Assembly (NCBI GenBank): GCA_050299855.1 | Contig: JBNKWQ010000023.1 | Coordinates: 268,203 to 332,202 of the forward strand | Source of the DNA: Hahella sp050299855 | GTDB lineage: Bacteria > Pseudomonadota > Gammaproteobacteria > Pseudomonadales > Oleiphilaceae | Length of the DNA stretch: 64,000 bases | Direction: 5' to 3' | Shown here: positions 1-8,504 of the stretch, piece after piece | Layout: each line of letters starts with the position of its first letter | How positions within the stretch are numbered: the stretch's first letter is position 1 | The notes under the pieces: generated by a model | Database searches by the model: none | What the model saw: only the letters and a program-made list of their open reading frames with translations | Told to the model about the DNA's origin: nothing | Program-made: the position numbers and the translations under genes

Positions 1-193
1 CGTACAGCCTACGCACTACAGCCTGGGTAGTCGCCAGATTGCCGGAAGTCAGCATCACCAGATAACCCAGATCCGGCATACTGAAAGTAAACATTTTGGG
101 GTATATATTGACGTTATCGACACCCGCATTGGTACGGGAGTCGGAGGCAAAAACCAGTCCGGTATCGACTGCTATTGCAAGACAATAGGTCAT
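1..193 (-). CDS. Anbu proteasome-like peptidase, N-terminal part
   Basis: The minus strand is open from an ATG at 193 to the window edge and gives 64 residues beginning MTYCLAIAVDTGLVF. The run ASDSRTNAGVDN followed by YPKMF is the N-terminal signature of the Anbu (ancestral beta subunit, COG3484) family, relatives of HslV and the 20S proteasome beta subunit. In the family the residue after the processed Met (Thr2 here) is the expected catalytic nucleophile; I infer this from family knowledge. The C-terminal two thirds lie outside the window. Anbu genes usually sit with ATP-grasp, alpha-E and transglutaminase-like genes, which would lie to the left. No strong Shine-Dalgarno is visible. Confidence 0.8.
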   Translation of the reverse strand, partial: MTYCLAIAVDTGLVFASDSRTNAGVDNVNIYPKMFTFSMPDLGYLVMLTSGNLATTQAVVRRLY

Positions 194-714
194 AGAGACA
201 ACTCATCTTTCACAAAAAGGCCGAAGTTATGCTGGCTGGAAGGCCCTTAACCAAGGTTGCCGGGGGCTCTCAAGTACAACAGCTTTGGTACTATGAACTG
301 CGCCATAGCTTCATGCAACAATCTGTTAGGGTTTTATTATGAAGGCTGGATGAGGGCCCTAGACCCACACAAACAAACCATCACAAAAATGCGAATATCG
401 GGGCAAAAATCAAACCAACTCCAGGCCTTCCTACCTGATATTTTTACCCTGCTCACATAGGGTACAGATTTCATGCAGATTGACCTCAGGGATACATTAT
501 CGGCCTGCTAAAGCAAATGTCTTCCGGACTCTAAAACAATCAACCCGCACAAAATCCGAACAGCCTCAGGCAAAGTCGTTCCAATATGGTGCAACATTCG
601 TCTGGTAAGGACCTCCCGCCCCCGGGAAATCGACGTCTACATACGCAAAACATCTGGCTTAGCCTATTGAATTGCAATAATTTTTGACTTTATTTCAGTC
701 AGATAAACACTGCC

Positions 715-730
715 TGGCACGGCTTATGCG
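715..730 (+). promoter_or_regulatory. Sigma-54 (RpoN) promoter candidate
   Basis: TGGCACGGCTTATGCG has GG and GC separated by exactly ten bases. It matches the -24 box (TGGCACG) perfectly and the -12 box (TTGC) at three of four positions. Transcription would start near 740 and run right, toward the 36-codon ORF at 1022. The function of that transcript is unknown. Confidence 0.6.
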
Positions 731-863
731 TTGTCTATATCAAGCGTGCAGGCAGATAAATCAGCCTGGAAGTGTCGGCAGAAAGAGCCTCTTCCAAACA
801 AGATAAAAGTGTTGTCTGCCACTGCAGAAGATGAAGCTAAATTCCCGGTTGCTGGGAGCGCCG

Positions 864-901
864 CCAAATTAATCAACACGATCCAAATTAATCAACACGA
901 T
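864..901. repeat. Perfect 19-bp tandem duplication
   Basis: CCAAATTAATCAACACGAT occurs twice back to back (864-882 and 883-901) without mismatch, inside the presumed leader of the transcript from the 715 promoter. It may be a recent slippage duplication or a doubled binding site. Confidence 0.85.
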
Positions 902-1021
902 AAAGTCATCGACACTATGAGCAGTTTTAGCTCGTAAATCTGGAAACCGTTAGCTTGGTGTCACCTGAACTACGGACTCTGGAAACATTAAAACTCGTCT
1001 GAAACCAAGAAGGAATTTGCC

Positions 1022-1132
1022 ATGAAAACATCGACTGAAGAAAGTGTATTGTTTGCCATCACTCACCCTTATGAAGTGACCTTCATGAAGGAAATGCGTG
1101 AGTACTTCGATTCCATGTATTTCGCTAACTGA
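1022..1132 (+). CDS. Small ORF of 36 residues, unknown
   Basis: The ATG at 1022 is preceded by AAGAAGGA with a nine-base spacing, which is a convincing ribosome site. The peptide begins MKTSTEESVLFAITHPYE and ends in FDSMYFAN. It is acidic and has no signal peptide or membrane segment. It is the first well-initiated frame downstream of the sigma-54 promoter at 715. I recognise no family. It could be a genuine small protein or the remnant of a longer gene. Confidence 0.4.
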   Translation: MKTSTEESVLFAITHPYEVTFMKEMREYFDSMYFAN

Positions 1133-1315
1133 AGGAGATTGCTGGCCCGCTGAAGCCTGGCGACTCAAAGCACTGCTTTTAATCGGTCAGGCATCAGGGT
1201 AACGATTCATCCATCCCACTCGACAGCTTCAAGGATGGCATTAGGACAGCACGTCGGGAAAACAGGGACTAAGCGCGAACCCTTGTTCGCGCTGCCACCC
1301 ACAATACCAAGTACG

Positions 1316-2440
1316 CTACAGAATTAACTCCAACCCTTGTTCAGCGGTTAGCGCCTGCAGGCCCTGCGCTTGTCCGACGGATTGATTGGTCAGCTTCCCT
1401 TTCGCCACATTCAGCCCCTGCAACAAATGAGGGTTTTCCTGCAATGCTCTCTCAACCCCCTTATTTGCCAACGCCATGACGTATGGCAATGTCGCGTTGT
1501 TTAAAGCCAGGGTGGAAGTTCGGGCCACAGCACCCGGCATGTTGGCGACACAATAATGCACGACATCGTCCACGATAAATGTCGGCTCGGCATGGGTAGT
1601 AGCGTGAGAGGTTTCAAAACAGCCTCCCTGATCAATGGCCACGTCTACAACCGCAGCACCTCGCTTCATGGCTTTCACCATCTCACGGGTAACCAGTTTA
1701 GGGGCAGCTGCGCCAGGCACCAGCACACCGCCGATCACCAAGTCTGCACGCAATACCCAGTCTTCCACACTCTTGGCAGTGGAAAATACGGTCTGCACCC
1801 GATTACCAAACACTGAATCAAACCGGCGCAGCGCATCGATGGATTTATCCAGCACCACCACATGTGCCCCCAGGCCAACTGCCATCTGAGCTGCATTGAA
1901 GCCGACCACACCGCCGCCGAGTATCACCACCGTGGCGGCATCAACACCAGGAACACCTCCAAGCAATAATCCCCGTCCAGCCTGGGATTTTTCCAGGCAG
2001 CGGGCACCGGCCTGAATACTCATGCGTCCTGCCACTTCTGACATGGGAGCCAGTAATGGCAGCCTCCCTTGCGGATCAGTCACCGTTTCATAGGCAATGC
2101 AGATGGCGCCACTGTTCAACAGATCCTGGGTTTGCGGCACATCCGGCGCCAGATGGAGATAGGTAAACAGGGTCTGGCCAGGTTTCAGTTGCGCTCGCTC
2201 AGGTGCCTGAGGTTCTTTCACTTTGACGATCATCTCAGCTGTGGTAAAAATTTCTTCGCTGGTATCAAGAATCCGGGCACCGGCCAGCTGATATTGCTCA
2301 TCGGTAAAATCAATGGCTGTACCGGCATCTTTCTGCACTACCACTTCATGACCATGCTGGACCAATTCGTGTACGGCATTCGGCGTCAGGCCAACTCGGT
2401 ATTCATGGTTTTTGATTTCTTTAGGTACGCCAACAAGCAT
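1316..2440 (-). CDS. ald: Alanine dehydrogenase
   Basis: Catalyses reversible NAD-dependent deamination of L-alanine to pyruvate and ammonia in the cytoplasm. The 374 residues match the family length (about 371). The start MLVGVPKEIKNHEYRVGLTP, the substrate-binding region with MSEVAGRMSIQAG near residue 130 and the Rossmann glycine motif ILGGGVVGFNAA near 172 are all typical. A good ribosome site (AAGGAGG) precedes the ATG. It is divergent from the Lrp/AsnC gene at 2666, a common arrangement in which the regulator controls ald in response to an amino acid. That control is inferred. Confidence 0.96.
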   Translation of the reverse strand: MLVGVPKEIKNHEYRVGLTPNAVHELVQHGHEVVVQKDAGTAIDFTDEQYQLAGARILDTSEEIFTTAEMIVKVKEPQAPERAQLKPGQTLFTYLHLAPDVPQTQDLLNSGAICIAYETVTDPQGRLPLLAPMSEVAGRMSIQAGARCLEKSQAGRGLLLGGVPGVDAATVVILGGGVVGFNAAQMAVGLGAHVVVLDKSIDALRRFDSVFGNRVQTVFSTAKSVEDWVLRADLVIGGVLVPGAAAPKLVTREMVKAMKRGAAVVDVAIDQGGCFETSHATTHAEPTFIVDDVVHYCVANMPGAVARTSTLALNNATLPYVMALANKGVERALQENPHLLQGLNVAKGKLTNQSVGQAQGLQALTAEQGLELIL

Positions 2441-2665
2441 ATAAACCTCCTTAAATGCCCCAATAGAAGGGGAGAGTAATCATTAGAGCGCACTTCGAGG
2501 GTGGATACTGAACTGAAAAATCAGTCTATTCAGCAGGTTCAGAACCAAAGCACACAGATACTCAAATTATAAGCAAGCCCAACAGAACAATGATCTTTAA
2601 TAAGATCCTGTATTAGCATAATTGACTATATTTATAGACACTCTGGTGAAATATGCTGGATCATC
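2441..2665. promoter_or_regulatory. Divergent ald / Lrp control region
   Basis: This 225-base AT-rich spacer holds both promoters. A TATAAT -10 box for ald lies on the minus strand at 2566-2571. A TTGACT element sits upstream of the regulator start near 2623. AT-rich sequence of this kind is typical of Lrp-family targets, but I could not assign a clear operator. Confidence 0.4.
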
Positions 2666-3163
2666 ATGAAAAAACAGATTGACAGAATTGACCTGGCGAT
2701 ACTGCACGAACTTCAGCAAAACGCCCGCATATCAAACACGGACCTTTCCCGCCGTGTAAACCTGAGTGCAACCCCCTGTCTTGAACGCGTCAAGCGTCTG
2801 GAGCGGGAGGGTTATGTTCGGCAATACACCGCCATTCTAAATGCCAAAAAGCTGGGCGCGGGATTGGTCGTATTCATCGAAATCGGCCTCAACCGGACTT
2901 CCAGGGACGTGTTTGCGGAATTCAAAACGGCGGCCATTCAAGTGCCTGAAGTACAGGAATGCCACCTGGTGTCGGGTAACTTTGATTATCTGATCAAGGC
3001 TCGAGTGGCGGATATTGATCAATACCGGGCGTTGCTGGGGGAGAAGATTCTTTCTCTGCCGGGAGTGCGGGATTCGCGCAGCTATGTTGTCATGGAAACC
3101 GTCAAAGAGACCCGGGAACTGACTCTAAAAGCCCCTTCGCCTTCCAATGACAGCCGGCTATAA
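2666..3163 (+). CDS. Lrp/AsnC family transcriptional regulator
   Basis: 165 residues. An N-terminal winged helix-turn-helix (DLAILHELQQNARISNTDLS, residues about 9-28, then a recognition helix with SATPCLERVKRLE) is followed by the RAM ligand-binding domain (residues about 70-150, with GNFDYLIKARV). Members bind amino acids and act as dimers or octamers. The position divergent from ald suggests it is the local alanine-responsive activator or repressor. The sequence resembles Lrp itself closely enough that a global role cannot be excluded. It ends 15 bases before the convergent cobC-like gene. Confidence 0.93.
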   Translation: MKKQIDRIDLAILHELQQNARISNTDLSRRVNLSATPCLERVKRLEREGYVRQYTAILNAKKLGAGLVVFIEIGLNRTSRDVFAEFKTAAIQVPEVQECHLVSGNFDYLIKARVADIDQYRALLGEKILSLPGVRDSRSYVVMETVKETRELTLKAPSPSNDSRL

Positions 3164-3177
3164 CCGCCCCAAAATGA

Positions 3178-3738
3178 TCAGGTACGGGTAAAACGCATGA
3201 CCGTGCCATATTCAAAAGGTATCTTGAAAGCCTGGCTTTGCTCCCAGTGCCGGTACTCAGGGTGCATCTGCAGGCATAGGCAGCGCAGCACGCCGGAATG
3301 AGCCACGACAACAACGGTTTTTCCTGCCGGCATTGGATCCATGTGCTGCTGAATAAATGTCTGGCTACGAGCATAAATATCCTGAAAACTTTCACCGCCT
3401 GGAGTCGGTTGGGTTTGCCAGTTATTTCCCCACTCTCGAGCCTGGTCCTGAGGTAATTCCTGCCAGGTCCGCCCTTCCCAGTCACCGAAGTTCATTTCCA
3501 ACAAGAGTGGCTCAAAATGAGGAATAACATCAAAATCCACTGCCAGTTCGGAAGCCAGCAAGCGACACCGGCTCAGAGGACTGCTATACAAACGATGGCA
3601 TTGAGATGTCTGTGTAAGCTCTTCCCGGATGCGTGACAATTCGTCCGAATAGCTCTTGGCAAGAGGCACGTCCAATTGACCATAAACAGTCCCCTGTGGC
3701 ACATCAACCCGGGTGTGGCGAATCAGGACAATTTCCAC
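3178..3738 (-). CDS. cobC: Histidine phosphatase, likely alpha-ribazole phosphatase
   Basis: 186 residues of the phosphoglycerate-mutase-like histidine phosphatase superfamily: phospho-acceptor motif LIRHT at residues 5-9, the arginine in SSPLSRCRLLA, and the second catalytic histidine in VVVVAHSGVLRCL. As the last gene of a cobalamin operon it most likely removes the 5'-phosphate of alpha-ribazole phosphate or adenosylcobalamin phosphate in nucleotide-loop assembly. The exact substrate is inferred from context. Confidence 0.88.
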   Translation of the reverse strand: MEIVLIRHTRVDVPQGTVYGQLDVPLAKSYSDELSRIREELTQTSQCHRLYSSPLSRCRLLASELAVDFDVIPHFEPLLLEMNFGDWEGRTWQELPQDQAREWGNNWQTQPTPGGESFQDIYARSQTFIQQHMDPMPAGKTVVVVAHSGVLRCLCLQMHPEYRHWEQSQAFKIPFEYGTVMRFTRT

Positions 3739-3816
3739 TTAACCTCCAGCGGCACCATTACTTCCATCTGGCGCTTTTGTTTCTTTGATTGGTTGAGCTG
3801 TTCGGAACAGCATAAT

Positions 3817-4629
3817 TCATGGAGCCAACTGTGCCACTGCCACGAGGTATATCATGAGTTCTGCCAACTGTTGTACGGCACCAAGACAATCCCCTGTATA
3901 CCCCCCCAGGCGCCGAGTCAGATAGTAGCAACTACACCAGCGCAAACCCCAGAGCGCGACGACCAGACAGATGACAGTGAACCAGGGCAAAAACAACATT
4001 GGCAGTACGCCCAATACCAGGGCCAACCGCAGGTCTTCAGACTCAATTTTTTTTGCAACAGGCTTTACTTTACTGCGTTTATCGGCCTGCACATAAGGCA
4101 ACGTCAGCAACAGACTGATGGCCAAAGCCCGGCTGCCTGCATGCACTGTCCATAACACTACCAGGGCCTGACTCAACTCCAATTGAGCTAATACGACCAC
4201 TTTTACTAAAACCGCGAATACCAGGGCCAGAACACCATAAGTGCCGACCCGGCTGTCCTTCATAATTTCCAGAATACGCGCCTGAGTCAGGCCACCGCCA
4301 AACCCATCGATCGCATCCGCCATGCCATCTTCATGAAAAGCCCCTGTGGTCAGAACACCGGCTAACACTGCCAATGCTGCTCCACCCCAAGATCCATACC
4401 AGTTGTAGCCAACAATCAGGGTTAAGGCGGCTATTAAAGCCACTAGCCAGCCCACCAAGCTGATATAGCGGCTGGCCCGATTAATATCCTGATCACGGTA
4501 GGGCAAAATCAAGCGAACCGGTATCCGGGTATAAAACTGCACTGCCAGCAGAAACCATTGCAGTTCCTGACGCCAGCGCGCTGGGGCATCAATTTGCTCT
4601 CTTGTCGGGGCCGGTTCAGGCGAATTCAT
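3817..4629 (-). CDS. cobS: Adenosylcobinamide-GDP ribazoletransferase
   Basis: Cobalamin-5'-phosphate synthase, an inner-membrane protein joining adenosylcobinamide-GDP and alpha-ribazole (phosphate). 270 residues with several hydrophobic helices and the diagnostic FHEDGMADAIDGFGGG near residues 98-113 (metal-binding aspartates), then KDSRVGTYG. It lies between cobT and cobC in the same operon. Length and motifs are normal. Confidence 0.95.
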   Translation of the reverse strand: MNSPEPAPTREQIDAPARWRQELQWFLLAVQFYTRIPVRLILPYRDQDINRASRYISLVGWLVALIAALTLIVGYNWYGSWGGAALAVLAGVLTTGAFHEDGMADAIDGFGGGLTQARILEIMKDSRVGTYGVLALVFAVLVKVVVLAQLELSQALVVLWTVHAGSRALAISLLLTLPYVQADKRSKVKPVAKKIESEDLRLALVLGVLPMLFLPWFTVICLVVALWGLRWCSCYYLTRRLGGYTGDCLGAVQQLAELMIYLVAVAQLAP

Positions 4630-4686
4630 CTCTGGTTATCGCGGCTTATTGTTCGTTTAAACTTCTTTGGCATCTTTATCACTGTC

Positions 4687-5736
4687 CTAATCGCTGCCCT
4701 TATCACTTACACCAGCATCGGCAAAGCTGGCCATTTCAGTCAGCATCGCCACAGCACTCTGAAGTAAAGGATAGGCCAAGGCACAACCAGAGCCTTCGCC
4801 TAGCCGCATACTTAACTGCAGCAAAGGCTTGGCATCCAACTGCTCCAGCATCGACCGATGCCCCTGTTCATCGGAACAGTGACAGAAGACGGCATAGTCG
4901 GCAATTTCAGGATTAAGTTTATACGCCACCAAATAAGCTGCGGAAGCAATAAATCCATCCACCAGTATAATCATACGCCGGGAGGCGGCTTCCAGCATGG
5001 CACCAGTCATGGCGGCAACTTCAATTCCGCCTAAAGTGGACAAAACATCTAAAGGGTCCTGAACGCCTTGATGAAGAGCATCGACCTGTTCCAGCAAGGC
5101 TATTTTATGGGCCAGTTGAGTATCGTTAAGCCCCGTACCACGACCAACACATGTGCTTAAAGGAAGCCCCAGTAAACGACTCATCAACATTGCTGCTGCC
5201 GAAGTGTTGCCGATTCCCATTTCACCGAGACCGAGCGCATTGCTGCCCTGACCTGCTGCCTCAGCTGCCAGATTGATCCCAACCTGCATTGCCTGCTCGC
5301 ACTCGGCGACAGTCATGGCGGGGCCTTCCAGTAAGTTGTCTGCCCCCGGTTTGACCTTGGCCTGGATCAGGCCCGGCAAATCACCAAATTCATGATTCAC
5401 TCCGACATCAACCACTTTGACTGAAATGTTATGCTGGCGGCCAAAGACATTAATGGCAGCACCACCCTGAAGGAAGTTATGTACCATCTGCCAAGTGACA
5501 TCCTGAGGGTAGGCACTCACACCCGCGTTGGCGATACCATGGTCTGCGGCAAACACCAAAACAGTAGGTTGCTGAAGCTGAGGTCTGCGGACCTGCTGAA
5601 TACGGGCAATTCGAAAGGCCAGTTTTTCCAGCTGCCCCAAAGCACCCAATGGCTTGGTCTTCTGATCAATATCAGTTTGTATCTGGACATCCAGCAGATC
5701 GGACACAGGTTCAATATGAGGAAGTTGGAAAGACAT
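4687..5736 (-). CDS. cobT: Nicotinate-nucleotide-dimethylbenzimidazole phosphoribosyltransferase
   Basis: Makes alpha-ribazole phosphate from nicotinate mononucleotide and the lower ligand base. 349 residues, the usual length. Visible motifs are TKPLGALGQLE (residues 27-37), VFAADHGIANAGVSAYP (about 67-83), and GEMGIGNTSAAAM near 171. The catalytic glutamate region, GEGSGCALA, lies at about residues 314-322. It is part of the cob operon. A short 7-bp tandem repeat separates it from cobU upstream. Confidence 0.96.
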   Translation of the reverse strand: MSFQLPHIEPVSDLLDVQIQTDIDQKTKPLGALGQLEKLAFRIARIQQVRRPQLQQPTVLVFAADHGIANAGVSAYPQDVTWQMVHNFLQGGAAINVFGRQHNISVKVVDVGVNHEFGDLPGLIQAKVKPGADNLLEGPAMTVAECEQAMQVGINLAAEAAGQGSNALGLGEMGIGNTSAAAMLMSRLLGLPLSTCVGRGTGLNDTQLAHKIALLEQVDALHQGVQDPLDVLSTLGGIEVAAMTGAMLEAASRRMIILVDGFIASAAYLVAYKLNPEIADYAVFCHCSDEQGHRSMLEQLDAKPLLQLSMRLGEGSGCALAYPLLQSAVAMLTEMASFADAGVSDKGSD

Positions 5737-5775
5737 TAGCGGAAGATTCCCTAAAGATTGAATTCACTGCCAATG

Positions 5776-5807
5776 GCCAGTAGCCAGTAGCCAGTAGCCA
5801 GTAGCCA
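5776..5807. repeat. Heptamer tandem repeat between cobU and cobT
   Basis: The heptamer GCCAGTA is repeated four and a half times without error in the short spacer between cobU and cobT. It is a slippage-prone microsatellite just upstream of the cobT start and could alter spacing in the message. No function is evident. Confidence 0.85.
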
Positions 5808-5816
5808 AATTAAAAA

Positions 5817-6344
5817 CTAAGACGTGGATTTAAGATCCATCGGCAATCCGGCCATCACCAGCGTTACCCGATCACACTGCTGAGCCGTCCGCTGATGCAA
5901 CAACCCGATTTCGTCACAATAGCGGCGTGTGAGTTCCCCCATCGGAACAATGCCCATGTTGGTTTCGTTAGAGACCAGGATCAGCGGCGCCGTACACGAC
6001 TGAACGGCCTGCTCAAACAACTGCAATTCAGACCGCAGCAAAGTCTCGTCATCGGCCATCAGCAGATTGGTCAGCCATAACGTCAGGCAATCCACAAGGA
6101 CGACCCCTGCGCTATTGTTTTGCTCAATAGCCGAACCCAAATGAACAGGCGCCTCTGTGCTGATCCAATCCAGTGGCCGTTCCGCCTGGTGCCGGGCAAT
6201 ACGCTGCGCCATTCCCTCATCCAGCCCCTGGGCCGTCACAATCAAACTAACCGGCCTGCCCACTTCTTCAGATTGTTCTATGGCGAGCTGTTCGGCAAAA
6301 CGACTTTTGCCGGATTTTATGCCACCCAGAATCAGGGATTTCAT
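5817..6344 (-). CDS. cobU: Adenosylcobinamide kinase / guanylyltransferase
   Basis: Bifunctional enzyme that phosphorylates adenosylcobinamide and transfers GMP to it. 175 residues. P-loop LGGIKSGKSRFAE at 6-18, the guanylylated-histidine region IARHQAERP at 49-57, and VLVDCLTLWLTN near 82-93 are all present. Its ATG overlaps the cobQ stop (ATGA), so the two are translationally coupled. Also called cobP. Confidence 0.95.
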   Translation of the reverse strand: MKSLILGGIKSGKSRFAEQLAIEQSEEVGRPVSLIVTAQGLDEGMAQRIARHQAERPLDWISTEAPVHLGSAIEQNNSAGVVLVDCLTLWLTNLLMADDETLLRSELQLFEQAVQSCTAPLILVSNETNMGIVPMGELTRRYCDEIGLLHQRTAQQCDRVTLVMAGLPMDLKSTS

Positions 6345-7804
6345 TTTTTAGAGGTTCCTGAGATTAGAGCCAACAACTTTTCCATGTGCAATGAGGCTTC
6401 AATGGTATCCGCAAGTCGGTCAATCTGGCTTTCTCTCAGCACCCAGTAGTCAAAGTTTTTCGGTGCTGCCAATCCGGCCCATCCTAACAGGGCATTCAAA
6501 GCCTCGGGATGCTCAAAGATTCCGTGCCAGTATGTGCCCACCATTTGACCATCAGCACTCATAGCGCCGTCCTGACCGAAATCGCCCCTGATCAGAGGCC
6601 TTTCCAGATCAATACCATAGGTTTCGCCCACGTGGATCTCGTAACCCTTAACTGCTGCGTCGCCAAAACTTAGTTGACCTTCGCGGTTATACAATTGTTT
6701 TTTCGGCTGAAGGACGGTGTTGCACTCCAGCAGCCCCAATCCTGCCGATGTTCCCGGTTGCCCCTCTACTCCCGTCGGATCCTCTATGCTCGTACCCAGC
6801 ATTTGAAAACCGCCGCAAATTCCCAGCAATCTGCCACCCAGGCGCACATGGCGCAGGATAACTTGATCCCACCCCTGGGAACGCAGCCAGGCCATATCGT
6901 CCCGCACGGACTTACTGCCCGGCAGAATAATTAAGTCTGCGCCAGGAAAGGCATCATCCGGCCCCAGATAGCGGAAGTCCACCTGAGGGTGTAAGCGCAA
7001 AGGATCAAAATCCGTGTGGTTACTGATGCGGGGTAGAGCCGGTACCACCACCCGTATTTTATGGTCGGACTCAGCCGCCTGATGGCCTTTAGGCAGAGCG
7101 TCTTCAGCTTCCAGGTGTAGGCCATGCAAATAAGGCAACACACCCAGAACCGGCTTGCCAGTGTAGTCTTCCAGCCAGTCCAGCCCGGGCTGCAACAGCG
7201 CCAGATCACCCCGAAACCGGTTGATCACAAAGCCTTTTATCCGCGCCTGTTCCGATTCACTCAGGAGGGCTAAAGTCCCCACAAGGTGGGCAAATACGCC
7301 CCCGCGATCGATATCTGCAATTAAGATCACTGGGCAGTCAACAGCTTCGGCGAAGCCCATATTGGCAATATCGTTTTCCCGTAAATTGATCTCGGCCGGC
7401 GATCCGGCGCCCTCGACAATCACCGCCTGATATTGCTCGTCTAAACGCTGGTGGGATTCCAATACAGCGTCCATCGCCACTTGTTTGTATTGGTGATACG
7501 AGGTCGCGGTCATATTGCCGCGGGCATGGCCATGAATAATCACCTGTGCACCAATATCCGTATTGGGCTTGAGCAGGATTGGATTCATATCCGTGGTTGG
7601 TTCAAGGCCACAGGCCTGCGCCTGCACCGCCTGCGCCCGGCCAATTTCGCCTCCGTCTGCGGTCACGGCACTATTTAGCGCCATGTTCTGGGGTTTGAAG
7701 GGAGCAACAGCCAACCCACGACGTTTAAGACAACGGCAAATCCCGGCGACAAGGGTGCTCTTACCAGCGTCCGAGGTCGTCCCCTGCACCATCAAGGTTT
7801 CCAT
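6341..7804 (-). CDS. cobQ: Cobyric acid synthase
   Basis: Glutamine-dependent amidotransferase that amidates four side chains of adenosylcobyrinic a,c-diamide. 487 residues: N-terminal ATP-binding domain with P-loop GTTSDAGKST (8-17) and KPQNMALNSAVT, then a C-terminal class I glutaminase domain with the nucleophile in LLGICGGFQMLG (near 330) and the histidine in GTYWHGIFEHP. It lies between cobO and cobU. The start and length are standard. Confidence 0.96.
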   Translation of the reverse strand: METLMVQGTTSDAGKSTLVAGICRCLKRRGLAVAPFKPQNMALNSAVTADGGEIGRAQAVQAQACGLEPTTDMNPILLKPNTDIGAQVIIHGHARGNMTATSYHQYKQVAMDAVLESHQRLDEQYQAVIVEGAGSPAEINLRENDIANMGFAEAVDCPVILIADIDRGGVFAHLVGTLALLSESEQARIKGFVINRFRGDLALLQPGLDWLEDYTGKPVLGVLPYLHGLHLEAEDALPKGHQAAESDHKIRVVVPALPRISNHTDFDPLRLHPQVDFRYLGPDDAFPGADLIILPGSKSVRDDMAWLRSQGWDQVILRHVRLGGRLLGICGGFQMLGTSIEDPTGVEGQPGTSAGLGLLECNTVLQPKKQLYNREGQLSFGDAAVKGYEIHVGETYGIDLERPLIRGDFGQDGAMSADGQMVGTYWHGIFEHPEALNALLGWAGLAAPKNFDYWVLRESQIDRLADTIEASLHMEKLLALISGTSKK

Positions 7805-7816
7805 CGCTGTTCTGCC

Positions 7817-8422
7817 CTAAAGTTCGACGCCTTTCTGTGCCTTAATGCCGGCCTGATAGGCATGTTTGACTTCACGCATCTCGGTCACGGTATCAGCGAT
7901 ATCGACCAATGCCTGGGGAGCGCCGCGACCGGTGACCACGGCATGTTGCTTAGCCGGTCTGGATTGCAAAGCCGCCAGTACCTTTTCCAGGTTTACATAA
8001 CCATACTTGAGCGCAATATTCAGTTCATCCATGACTACCAGATCTACATTAGGATCGGTAAGAAAACCGGCGGCTTTATCCCAGGCAGCAGAGGCTGCCC
8101 GAATATCCCGTTCCTTATCCTGGGTTTCCCAGGTAAAACCTTCGCCCATCACGTGATACTGAACCTCTGGAAAGCGGCGGAAAAAAGCCTCTTCACCGGT
8201 GGAAAAGCTACCCTTGATAAACTGCACCACTGCTACATTCATCCCATGCCCCAGGGCTCGGGCCACCATACCAAAGGCTGACGAACTCTTACCCTTGCCG
8301 TTGCCGGTATTGACCAGCAACACTCCACGCTCGATGGTGGCGCGGGCGATGCCCGCATCCACTACTTCCTTTTTGCGCTGCATGCGGGCTTTGTAGCGTT
8401 CGTTATCAGGTAAATCGCTCAT
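7817..8422 (-). CDS. cobO: Cob(I)yrinic acid a,c-diamide adenosyltransferase
   Basis: Attaches the adenosyl ligand to cobalt in corrinoids (CobA/BtuR type). About 201 residues. P-loop NTGNGKGKSSSAFG near 39-52, VVQFIKGSFSTGEE, and VDLVVMDELNIALKYGY near 128-144 are diagnostic. I chose the ATG at 8422 because GAGG sits five bases upstream; the open frame extends one TTG codon further. It is the first biosynthetic gene after btuB. Confidence 0.95.
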   Translation of the reverse strand: MSDLPDNERYKARMQRKKEVVDAGIARATIERGVLLVNTGNGKGKSSSAFGMVARALGHGMNVAVVQFIKGSFSTGEEAFFRRFPEVQYHVMGEGFTWETQDKERDIRAASAAWDKAAGFLTDPNVDLVVMDELNIALKYGYVNLEKVLAALQSRPAKQHAVVTGRGAPQALVDIADTVTEMREVKHAYQAGIKAQKGVEL

Positions 8423-8504
8423 CAAAACCTCATCGGGCTATCCCCGTCCGCTGTGGAGACGATGCTCCGTTGTTTTATGGATTACTGCTCAGATTTATGG
8501 ATTG

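Larger units (their letters stand above)
194..1021. other. Gene-poor stretch upstream of the Anbu gene
   Basis: About 830 bases with no recognisable protein. Short open frames occur (for example from a TTG at 731), but none has a good ribosome site or a family signature. The stretch holds a good sigma-54 promoter match at 715-730 and a 19-bp tandem duplication at 864-901, described separately. Everything else here looks like ordinary non-coding or decayed sequence. Confidence 0.5.
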
